This document shows, piece by piece, positions 54,801 to 64,000 of a stretch of 64,000 nt of DNA. Within the stretch, counting starts at the first letter, position 1. Each line of letters starts with the position of its first letter. This DNA comes from Helopsaltes ochotensis. Taxonomy: Eukaryota; Chordata; Aves; Passeriformes; Locustellidae. The notes under the pieces are model-generated. The model was given only the letters and a program-made list of their open reading frames with translations, searched no databases and was not told where the DNA came from. Position numbers and translations under genes: made by a program. The stretch covers positions 606,844 to 670,843 of the forward strand of contig VXBM01000015.1 in NCBI GenBank assembly GCA_013400155.1, given 5' to 3'.

Positions 54801-56464
54801 ATCCGTAAAGACAGCTCTAGAAATTCTCCAGCAGGAGCCACTTGCTTTGCTATCCCATCTCAGCCCCTAAGTGCTAGAGATGGTGAAAAAGAAGTGGCAA
54901 ATGACAGTTCCCATTACAGAAGTGGAAACAAGGATGCACTCTTCTAGAGAGATCAGGATTCCTAAAGGCAGTGTGGTGTGTGTGTTCATAAAGCACCCCT
55001 CCCTGGGTTGCTCCTAGCACCAGGCGATGCAGCAATTCACTCTTCCTCTAAAACCCTGCCCCCGACAGGTTTTTATCCATTCCACATTTATGGAGGTACC
55101 GCCCTCTGGAGGAAAAGCTACAGAATAAAGACCACTGTTAGAAAAGAGGAAAAACGGCACAAAAGTCAGGACTGCCTCTTGAATCCTTATGTCCCTATCT
55201 GCAAGGGTGTAAAATGCTGCCCATGAGTTGCCTGGTGTTGTACAGCCTGTTTATGCTCACTGCAAAATGCTGGAAGTAGGACCTGCCATCAGCTGCAGAA
55301 CTACACACCTGACAAGTAAAACTTCAACTTACTTCATCCTTTTGGGTTATGGGTTTTCGGTTTTTTTCCCCTAATGTTTAGAAAGAAATTTTTAAAAACC
55401 CAACAAACCCAAACTTTTTTTAAAATTACATTGTCATATAAATCATGTAGTTTACAAATTAAAAGTGTAGGTGCAGGTGACATTCACACCAAAGGACACA
55501 AAAAGAGTCTAGGAGACAAAGAGATGTAGAGAAAGGGGGAACACCTTTGGCTATGTTCAGTGGCCTGGCAGCCACGTCCCAGGGCACCTTGTTGCTATTC
55601 TGGCTTTATTTATCAAAGCAGCAAGAAAGACGAACCATACTGGGAAACTGACTCCTCCAAAAGGAATTGATGTGTGCAGCCACTATTCATACATAAAACG
55701 TAGAAATAGTCTAAAGAGTCTAAAGTAATAGTAAACATTTAATTACAAGACCTATAATGACTGTTCAGAGAGCTCAGAGTGATTACTTCGAACTACAATT
55801 CCAAAATCCCTAGGTGGGCTGCTTTAAGTAGCTGTAGGTGGTGAAAGTTAATTTCAACCCCACCTGGCTGATTTCCAGACATCAACTGGACAATTGCCTT
55901 GCCCAAGGAATCAGTGCCAACAGCTGTTTACAGTGTGTACCAGAGCACTTGGAGCCAAAACTAAAGGGAAAGTCCATGGACACGCCATGCAATTAGAAAA
56001 TAAATAATCACAAACCCATTGGTATTAAAGAAAAAGCTTTTGTCCAGAATATACTGGGATGCTGTAGCAACTCCACAATGTTAGTGTCTAAACTGAAACA
56101 GAAACAAAATATTGGAACCAGAAGAAGTAAACACATCACTGAGAATACTGCTATTTACACAGCAGTGAAGCCACATCAGGATGTTTTTAAATAATGCATC
56201 TTGTCAGGAGGATACATCCTCATAGGCATGCCCATGTATGTATTTATACCCACAGAGACATCCCAGTGTCCCGAACAGGTTCTAGCTTCCTGTCTCCCTT
56301 TGTTGCCTTTTCCGAGGGTTTGGATGCCTGTCTGGAAGTTCATGTCACTGGGGCTTAACCCTTTGCAGACGAATTTTTTTTTTAAAACTTTTGCTGCTGT
56401 TGGGACTGTAGACATTTTCATGAGCAGCCACAGCACACATCATTTCACGGTCTCCTCTCTGCAG

Positions 56465-56483
56465 AAAAAAAAAAAAAAAAAAA
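56465..56483. repeat. Poly(A) tract
   Basis: 19 consecutive A in the ABCC8-KCNJ11 intergenic region. No retroposed gene was recognised upstream of it. Confidence 0.9.
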
Positions 56484-56670
56484 TCCTTGTTTATTCTAAA
56501 TAACTCTGGCGAAATTTTAAGTGGGAGTCAGCCCATTTAGTTCCAGGTCTTTGTTTAGGCATTACATCCTTGGATTCAGCTTCTTCAAGCAAATTCCCTA
56601 CCACTGCCTGCCTGATTTACCAGATGAATGCTTCCTCCTACTTACTGAAAGACATGCGGGTGAATTTCAG

Positions 56671-56767
56671 TATTATTATTATTATTTTACTGTTATATTA
56701 CTATTATGGTTGTTGTTTTGTTGTTGTTACTATTATTATCAATGTCATCATTATCATTATTATTACA
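56671..56767. repeat. (TTA)/(TTG) trinucleotide-rich region
   Basis: About 97 nt of imperfect trinucleotide units: tattattattattatt, then ttgttgttttgttgttgtt, then more ATT/ATC units. It lies about 500 bp upstream of the KCNJ11 start. Confidence 0.9.
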
Positions 56768-56903
56768 AATTCCTTTTTTAAAATCGGCCAGTACCTTTCC
56801 CTCCCTCCGCCCCATTTCACGGAATAATCACCCGACATGAAGCCACCGCATCCCACAAAGGAGCCCCTGTTAATGGGAGGCGGCAAATCCGTCGTGGATC
56901 AAA

Positions 56904-56910
56904 TGTTTAC
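56904..56910 (+). promoter_or_regulatory. KCNJ11: Forkhead-type motif TGTTTAC upstream of KCNJ11
   Basis: TGTTTAC, a match to the forkhead core, lies 370 bp before the KCNJ11 ATG. Foxa2 is known to regulate the KATP channel genes in mouse islets. A 7-mer match is weak on its own, so functional use is only a suggestion. Confidence 0.25.
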
Positions 56911-56953
56911 ACACAGACCGCGGCCCCAAACCCTTCCTCCTCCGGAGGGGGGA

Positions 56954-57261
56954 NNNNNNNNNNNNNNNNNNNNNNNNNNNNNNNNNNNNNNNNNNNNNNN
57001 NNNNNNNNNNNNNNNNNNNNNNNNNNNNNNNNNNNNNNNNNNNNNNNNNNNNNNNNNNNNNNNNNNNNNNNNNNNNNNNNNNNNNNNNNNNNNNNNNNNN
57101 NNNNNNNNNNNNNNNNNNNNNNNNNNNNNNNNNNNNNNNNNNNNNNNNNNNNNNNNNNNNNNNNNNNNNNNNNNNNNNNNNNNNNNNNNNNNNNNNNNNN
57201 NNNNNNNNNNNNNNNNNNNNNNNNNNNNNNNNNNNNNNNNNNNNNNNNNNNNNNNNNNNNN
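56954..57261. other. 308-base assembly gap over KCNJ11 promoter/5' UTR
   Basis: 308 N between GC-rich flanks (ccggaggggggga on the left, cgcggcggcggcgg on the right). It ends 18 bases before the KCNJ11 ATG, so the 5' UTR and promoter are mostly missing. The true gap length may differ. Open frames drawn through it are artefacts. Confidence 0.99.
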
Positions 57262-57279
57262 CGCGGCGGCGGCGGAGCC

Positions 57280-58482
57280 ATGCTCTCGAGGAAGGGGATC
57301 ATCCCCGAGGAGTACGTGCTGACCCGGCTGGCCGAGGATGTGCCGGATCACGCCCGGTACCGCGCGCGGGAGAGGCGGGCGCGCTTCGTGGGCAAGAACG
57401 GCGCCTGCAATGTGGCCCATAAGAACATCCGCGAGCAGGGGCGCTTCCTGCAGGACGTCTTCACCACCCTGGTGGACCTCAAGTGGCCGCACACGCTGCT
57501 CATCTTCACCATGTCCTTCCTCTGCAGCTGGCTGCTCTTCGGCATGGTCTGGTGGCTCATCGCCTTCGCCCACGGGGACCTGGACCACAGCACCCGGCTG
57601 CAGCGGGACCCCGCGGAGGGGGCGGCGGGGTCCGCGGCCGGCTTCGTGCCCTGCGTGACCAGCATCCACTCCTTCACCTCCGCCTTCCTCTTCTCCATCG
57701 AGGTGCAGGTGACCATCGGCTTCGGGGGGCGCATGGTGACGGAGGAGTGCCCGGCCGCCATCCTGGTGCTGATCGTGCAGAACATCGTGGGGCTGGTGAT
57801 CAACGCCATCATGCTGGGCTGCATCTTCATGAAGACGTCGCAGGCCCACCGCCGGGCCGAGACCCTCATCTTCAGCAAGCACGCGGTCATCGCCCTGCGG
57901 GAGGGCAGGCTCTGCTTCATGCTGCGCGTGGGCGACCTCCGCAAGAGCATGATCATCAGTGCCACCATCCGCATGCAGGTGGTGAAGAAGACCGCCAGCC
58001 TGGAGGGGGAGGTGGTGCCCCTCAACCAGATCGACATCCAGATGGAGAATCCCGTGGGGGGCAACAGCATCTTCCTCGTGTCCCCACTCATCATCTACCA
58101 CGTGATAGACAAGAACAGCCCCCTCTACGACATCTCCCCCATGAACCTGCACCACCACGAGGACCTGGAGATCATCGTCATCTTGGAGGGGGTGGTGGAG
58201 ACCACCGGCATCACCACCCAGGCCAGAACCTCCTACCTGGCGGATGAAATCCTCTGGGGCCAGAGGTTTGTGCCCATCGTGGCAGAGGAAGATGGGCGAT
58301 ACTCGGTGGACTACTCTAAGTTTGGCAACACGGTGAAAGTGCCCACCCCCTCGTGCACTGCCAGGCAGCTGGAGGAGGACAAGAGCATTATGGACACCAT
58401 GCCACTGTCCCCTAAAGGCACATTTAGGAAGAGGTCTGTCAAGCTAAAGCCCAAGTTTACCATAAGCGAAGAGCCTTCCTGA
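57280..58482 (+). CDS. KCNJ11: KCNJ11, inward-rectifier K+ channel Kir6.2 (single exon)
   Basis: Pore-forming subunit of the KATP channel in the plasma membrane; ATP closes it, PIP2 opens it, and SUR1 confers MgADP and sulfonylurea response. Intronless, 400 residues (mammals 390). The start MLSRKGIIPEEYVLTRLAED is Kir6.2 (Kir6.1 starts MLARKSIIPEEYVL) and has G at -3. Seen: slide-helix region FLQDVFTTLVDLKW; TM1 about 71-97; selectivity filter TIGFG at 145-149; TM2 about 163-187 with Asn175 (human Asn160, weak rectification); Arg51 and Lys200 (human Arg50 and Lys185, ATP site); Arg191-Arg192 (PIP2 site); ER-retention RKR at 383-385, masked on assembly with SUR1. The sequence runs one residue longer near residue 22 and about 14 longer in the turret (102-124). 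The first 950 bp are very GC-rich, with long shadow frames on both strands. It lies 5.6 kb after the ABCC8 stop on the same strand. Confidence 0.98.
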   Translation: MLSRKGIIPEEYVLTRLAEDVPDHARYRARERRARFVGKNGACNVAHKNIREQGRFLQDVFTTLVDLKWPHTLLIFTMSFLCSWLLFGMVWWLIAFAHGDLDHSTRLQRDPAEGAAGSAAGFVPCVTSIHSFTSAFLFSIEVQVTIGFGGRMVTEECPAAILVLIVQNIVGLVINAIMLGCIFMKTSQAHRRAETLIFSKHAVIALREGRLCFMLRVGDLRKSMIISATIRMQVVKKTASLEGEVVPLNQIDIQMENPVGGNSIFLVSPLIIYHVIDKNSPLYDISPMNLHHHEDLEIIVILEGVVETTGITTQARTSYLADEILWGQRFVPIVAEEDGRYSVDYSKFGNTVKVPTPSCTARQLEEDKSIMDTMPLSPKGTFRKRSVKLKPKFTISEEPS

Positions 58483-59250
58483 TGCCTTCTGACTGGGAAA
58501 TTCTCTTAGGGCTTTGTGTCTGAAAGATCTCATGAACTCAAAACACTGAGGTGGCCTCTTACTTTTTTTTAAAATTCAGGTTGGTAGCACAAGGTATGTT
58601 CTGGTGTTATTTATTGTTGGGAAATCTAAAGCTAATTATATTTTTTTAAAGGTGTGAGAGATTTCAAGCAGAACTGGGAATAGGGAAAATCATGGTCTGC
58701 AGCTTTAAATTTCAATTCAGACTATTTAATTGCACGATCATTCTGCGTTGATTCAACTGCAGGTAATGACACATTTTCTCAAAATTAAACATATATTTAT
58801 CCTCAGAGATTGCAGTTTTTAGGGTCTTGCAGTGTTTGCAAGTCCGTAGTTTTTAACTGGTGTTTTTTTTTTCCTGACTTGAATAATCAATATAGCAAAA
58901 TAAAACATTAATAATTAATAAAGTAGGCTGGATTTAAATGATAAAAAAGGGTCAGGCAATGACACAGGACCAGATCTGGAAGTGTCTCTATATTATACTG
59001 TATGTCTCAAAGAAATTAACTGCTGGATTTGCATCATCCATATTGTGTTGTATGGAGCCACTCCTACCACATGCAGTATGAAATGTATTTGAATATTTAC
59101 TTTTGTTTATTTAAAAAGCCTTTACACTTCCAAAATAAAACATTCAGGAATACTTTTTTGTACTGTACATTTCTGAGAGTAAGCAATGCTTTCCCTTTAA
59201 AAGGAGTAGCAGATAATATACAGTTGAAATAAATTATAAATAGGAAAAAA
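58483..59250 (+). terminator. KCNJ11: KCNJ11 3' UTR with candidate poly(A) signals
   Basis: AT-rich sequence after the TGA. AATAAA hexamers lie at 58899-58904, 58917-58922, 59134-59139 and 59228-59233. Which is used cannot be told from the sequence; the end is set just past the last one. Confidence 0.6.
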
Positions 59251-62200
59251 TCTGCATTTTAATTTTGAAATGAAGAGAAGCAACATTCCCTCTCTCCAAG
59301 CCACATGGCAATAGGATATTGAGTACAGAAATTAACCTCTCCCTTGGGTCACGGTGAATTCTGCTAGATAATCAGGGAATAAAAATAGAATTACATATTT
59401 TGAGTGAAAGGATAGTGCTGAATGCTGCAAATATATCTGCAGCAGTAAGGAAAACCTCTTACTCCTTTCCCTTTTGTAAAAGAAACCAAGGGGGTTTTAT
59501 GCTTAGGGGAAGGGGGGGTGTATAAGACAGCGCAGTCACATCTGGGATGCTGTGTCAAAAACATTACTGCTGCAGAGGAAGCAATTCCCTTTCCAGTCTC
59601 ATCCTGACCTCCCTATGCAGCTGGTGCCTGCCTTGGTTTTTAGCTGAATCCAAGATCTGTCATTTGCCAGCACACATGAAGGAGCCATGTTCACTCTCTC
59701 GGTCCCACAGTGACAGCAGGAACAATTCCCCTTCGCCCACTCCTACAAATCCACTCTCTGGAGATCCTGGTAACAACAGCAGGTTTATTTCTACACAGGG
59801 TTATTAGGAGATGGCACCAGTATTAGCTACAGGGCAAACTGCCACCCAGGTAAAAAAACCATATCCTGTCCATACAAAACCTAAAGAAGCATCGCAGAAC
59901 TGACCCCACACCTGGCTGCACAGGCTGTGCAGAGAGGCACCGACTTACTCGAAACGTAATTATTCAAGGAGGATCTAGTATCAAGTCTTGTGTGTTCTGT
60001 ATTCACAACAGACATCTCAAACTGTTTGTGTTGGCAATAATATGGCAACTTTCTGATGCCTTGTCAGTGTAAGTATATGACAAAATCATTCAAAAGGGTA
60101 AGAAAACTTCCATAGTGACTATAGAATATTTTCAGGCAACTGTAATAAAACAATCAGTGTTTGGGTGAAATCAAGCATTGGGTTAAAATGTGAAATGAAA
60201 ACAATATTTGTTACGTTTTTGCTGTTTATGTATTTCGATTTGATGAAGCATTATCAGACTGCCAGTTACAGGAATAAATGCCTGCTCAGTTTCCAAATCC
60301 CCAGTACACCTATATTATTCTGTGAACAGCTCTGAAAATGTGAAATGAGTTTCACAATAAAATGACAGTAAAACTAGCAAGTAGTCAGCAGAGAGAATTT
60401 GGAAAGGCACATTTTATATTTGTAATCATAATCCCCCCTGTTTTTTTTAAATAGGGCATGATTCAATGCCTTACATGATTAAATTTCTTCTGTAAGACCA
60501 CGTTGATTTGTCGCACTATTTTCTGGCTTTCCCTTTTTTGCTGCCCCTGTTCCATCTCCCATTGCCTGTCAGAGGGCACTTAGAGTAGAGCTCCCTGCAT
60601 TTCCCAGGCACCTTTGTTCCTTTGAAAGTTCATTGTTCTTTATCACTTGCCACAAAATCACTGCTCAGTTCTCACAAGAGTCATGCACAAAATATTATTT
60701 GGCTTTCCAGTGACTTGGAATCTTTGGCCTCTCCACAGGTCTCCTTAGTGCCTTGTTTCGATGTGTAAGATGCACCTTAAGGGTCTCTCTTAAAACCCCT
60801 CCAGCTCAGGTTGCGTTTTAGAGCTCTTCTCAAGATTTGACCTAAATGTGAAGCAGTTTCAGCAGCAATGCCATGCAACTATTTTCAGGAACCAATGCAA
60901 GCTTCTTTTTGCCTCGGGGAAATCTGTGAAGCGGAGAGGTGGAAAATTCTCTTTGTTCCCTGTGAGATGGGAGGAGAAAGATGGGAAGAAACAGCTTCTG
61001 TTCACTGGGCTGTTCTCAGGACCATCTTTTATGTCACTTCTTTTTCAAAAATCTGCCTGATTTTTCTGGAGTCTTGCAAAACAGAGGCATCATAATATTA
61101 TGGGGAAGGCAGGATTTGTGCTGTTAAAATCACCATAGTGAATTATTTGAATCAGAGTGCTGGTGATTTTGAATCTCAGGCTTGCTGTGGTATAAAATCC
61201 TTCTGTTCTTTCACCATTTAAAATATTCAGAAGCATTTTGGGGGCAGAACAAGGAAGGATGAGCATATTTATTTTGCACTAAGGATGTTACTTCTTCTTG
61301 GGAATACTTTCATTTTGTCGCTTATGAAGTATTTGGGAACACAGGTATCTGAAATTGTCCCTAACCTTGTCCTTGTGCTGACCACCCCCATTCTCTGTGG
61401 GAAGGCTCTGAAGAAGGCGTCAGTGTGATCATCTGACACAGAAAAGCCCTCATTCTTAGCAGTGAGCAAACGCTGTGTTTTCCACAGTGGAACTCAGAAG
61501 TGAGTGGGCTTCTGAACTTTCTCAGCCTACCTCTGCTTTTCGGTAGGAGGTATCACAGTTTGGATCCTGCTGAGCAGCCGTGATGAGCTGTGGCTCCCAC
61601 GTGTCGTCAGCACAGAAAATGGTGTGAGAGAAGCTGGAGGCTGCGTCACCTGCTCAGGGCTTGCCCTGGCTGAGGTGTGGGCATGGATACAAGTAGGAAG
61701 CCCAGTGATGGGTTTGGGCTGTGGCAGAACCGAGTGAATCCATGGGATTGCCTTTTGTGTGCTTTAGGACACCATTACCAGTTTGTACTCACAGGTTCAC
61801 AGTGTTTGGTGCTTTCAAGTTGGAGTTTGTGGAGCTGCATGGATGGAGAGAAGGATCACAGGGCTGGTGAATCAGAAAGGGACACTGCAGAACAATTATA
61901 TGCCATCGTTTTAAAATACTTGTTGTGACTGCTGGTGAGCCACTGGGCATCTCAGTTCATGTTACATTTCCTAATGAAATCAAAACATATGTATACAAAA
62001 TCAGATTATAACAATGTCCGACTTCCTCTCTTTATCCCTCAAGGCACATGATAAGTACAGTGTTATAGCAGTGTACTTCGGCAGGACATGTCCCTGTAAA
62101 ATAGAGACAAGCCAGAAGTGAACTTAAGAGATGGCATTATAGGGGAAAAGAGAGTCAGGGATACAAAATAAATACATTTAAAATCCAAAAGTTACACAGT

Positions 62201-64000
62201 GTGAAGACAATGTCAAGCAGTAATAAACTGTTTTATTTTGAAGCATCAGCAAAGGTGTGATGACGCTGAGATCAGAGATCAGAGTCCTAAAAAGCAGATA
62301 TGAGAGGCTGGAATGAGAGTCTTTAACAAGGCCAAGGTCTGCATGCTAGCAGGGATTAGCAACAAGGTCAATGTCAAAATTCAGGCTGCCCTGTAAAGGG
62401 AGACAGGGGGCTGGGCATGATCAGTATTGCTCAATCCAGTGGGTAAATACTGCTGCTTGTTGAGCAAAGTATGAGTCACAAGAGAGCCCTGTTGGAAGCA
62501 GTGCTAGGAGGGCTTGTTGGGGTCTGGCCCTTATGGCTAGTTATGTATTAATAGCTAATAACATCAAACTAACAAGTAATTAGCAGGTCTTTGAAAACTG
62601 AATTTGTTTCTTCATGTTTTCCTTCTTTTTCCACTTTTTGTACCTCAGTTCTCCCCGAAAGTAATTATCGTAGGTGTGCTAGCACGGATGGTTTTGATTT
62701 GGGGCAAAGCATAAGCATGTTTTAGGGAGTAAAATACAAAATTAAAATAGATACTAGAAACCCAAAAACTTCCATGAAATTGCGAAGCTTGCACCTTTCA
62801 AGGGATTATTTGTACAAAGCATGGAAATACGTATTCTTAGGAACAGGATATTGATAAACCACCATGGATTTATGCTCCCTGTTGTTCGTTTTTCAGATCT
62901 GAGTGGAAGGGAAAGTGTTTTAGCTCTTCAGAATAGGGTTAAGGAGAAGAGGTTAAGGTTCAAAGTCACTGCATTTAAGGCTCCCTGGTTACACCTTTTC
63001 CCTCTCCCTCTGCTCAGTGTCGTACTGGCCTTCCCAGTAAAAATGGGCAGGATAAGTGCTCTTTGCAGGGCATGCTCCCATGTCGAGCTTCACTCATCCC
63101 GGGCCAGCTGCCCCATTCTAAGGTGGACCTCTCCAACCCGACAGCCCTGATCCAAACATCCTGGAAGGCAGCAGAAAAATTCCCATCCATTTCAGTGTCT
63201 TTTTGGATCCATGGACATCATCTGCCAACCTGCTGGAAGCACATGCTGCAGCAGAGAGAGGGATTTTCTCCTCCCTGCAGCCCTTACTCGGGCAGAGGTG
63301 CTGCTGGAGGTGAGGAGAGCCTTGTGAGGAGGAGGCCTGGGGGAGCTGGAGCCCAGAGGCGCAGGGACGCGTGCTCAGCGTGGCTGGGGACTGACTGGCT
63401 GCCTGTAACCAGTGACTCAGTGCACTATTTTTGATTCAGCAAGGGGAGAAGGATACGTGATACAAACCTCCACACCCCACTAAGGAGGACTATTAAAAGA
63501 GCAGAAGACATTCTTGAGAGGCTGCAGATAGTGCTCTGTCCTGCTCTGAGCACTGCGGGGTGCAGCAGAATATGCTGCACGTTCTTCTGGCTTACACTCC
63601 TGTTTTAATTTAAAGCGTGACTTCAATGAGTTACCACAGGGCAATGACTCAGTTTAAACAGAATTTTCAAAAATCAGAACCTGCAGCCCCTCTCTGCCAC
63701 TTGCCCACTTGCCTGTGTTGACCTTTGTGCCTGCCTTACTCAGGAGTTGAAATTGCAGATGACACCACCCCGTGAGGTTTCCTAAGCAGCCCCCTCACTG
63801 CAGAGCTGGGCAGCGTCAAATGGCAATGCCATCAGAGCTGGAGGGGGCCTAGGGGTTCCTCGTGACGGTGGCCCCACAGAGAAACTTGTCCCCTCTTCCC
63901 TCACTGGAGTAGAGCTGCCACCCTTCTCCTCCTCCGGCTGTTCCTTGTTCATTCACTGTTTTAAGTGGCCAGTACTTGCTTATGAGTTTTGCCTTTGCTC
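59251..64000. other. Region downstream of KCNJ11, no gene recognised
   Basis: About 4.7 kb. Open frames are at most 123 codons (63063-63434, in the more GC-rich part near 63260-63400) and have no family features. No CR1, tRNA or other known element was recognised. In mammals NCR3LG1 and NUCB2 follow on this side; nothing resembling them was seen. Confidence 0.6.

Larger units (their letters stand above)
51831..56953. other. ABCC8-KCNJ11 intergenic region
   Basis: About 5.1 kb without a recognisable gene. Open frames here (the longest is 185 codons near 53009-53566) show no family features and overlap others on both strands. Simple repeats sit at 56465-56483 and 56671-56767. The last 100 bases become GC-rich on approach to KCNJ11. 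Confidence 0.7.

Noticed and set aside
56899..58158. 419-codon minus-strand open frame across KCNJ11 and the N gap
   Set aside because: About a quarter of it is N, and the rest is the antisense shadow of a GC-rich coding exon (His/Glu/Gly-rich, no domain).
57483..58247. 254-codon + strand frame and 248-codon minus frame (57348-58094) inside KCNJ11
   Set aside because: Out-of-frame shadows of the Kir6.2 CDS; the true frame has full homology from start to stop.
57280..58482. KCNJ8 (Kir6.1) as identity of the channel gene
   Set aside because: The N-terminus MLSRKGIIPEEYVLTRLAED and the short C-tail with a single RKR are Kir6.2 features; Kir6.1 has a longer Asn/Arg-rich tail.

Overview
The window is vertebrate nuclear DNA, most likely from a bird. 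Evidence for this is chicken-repeat-1 (CR1) LINE fragments, including a 3' end of about 585 bp at 39256-39840, no mammalian-type SINEs, small exons with GT-AG introns, and a GC-rich gene next to an assembly gap. CR1 also occurs in turtles and crocodilians, so 'bird' is an inference and 'sauropsid' is safer.

The window carries the two subunits of the pancreatic/neuronal ATP-sensitive potassium (KATP) channel, in tandem on the + strand. (1) ABCC8 (sulfonylurea receptor SUR1) covers 1 to about 51830. Its 5' part lies outside the window, and 31 coding exons were read from the sequence (4128-51703). They join in frame to 1136 residues plus stop. Counting back from the last exon as exon 39, they are exons 9-39: the end of TMD1, NBD1, the acidic linker, TMD2 and NBD2. 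(2) KCNJ11 (Kir6.2) is an intronless 400-codon CDS at 57280-58482.

Layout: 1-4127 is the 3' part of intron 8; 4128-51703 is ABCC8 exons 9-39; 51704 to about 51830 is the ABCC8 3' UTR with three AATAAA signals; about 51830-56953 is intergenic; 56954-57261 is an N gap covering the probable KCNJ11 promoter/5' UTR; 57280-58482 is the KCNJ11 CDS; 58483 to about 59250 is its 3' UTR; from there to 64000 no gene was recognised. A second, 15-base gap lies in intron 12.

The two products form an octameric 4 SUR1 : 4 Kir6.2 channel. Kir6.2 is the pore and the inhibitory ATP sensor. SUR1 binds MgADP and sulfonylureas and opens the channel. The order ABCC8 then KCNJ11, same strand with about 5.6 kb between coding regions, is the same as in mammals.

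I found no previously undescribed system. Points for a second look are two GC-AG introns in ABCC8 (after exons 30 and 35), two in-frame 36-nt exons (17 and 18) with a CR1 tail 30 nt past the second, a tandem donor at exon 12, a weak donor at exon 23, a zero-length splice-site pair in intron 19, a Trp-to-Cys change in TMD2, and an enlarged Kir6.2 extracellular turret.
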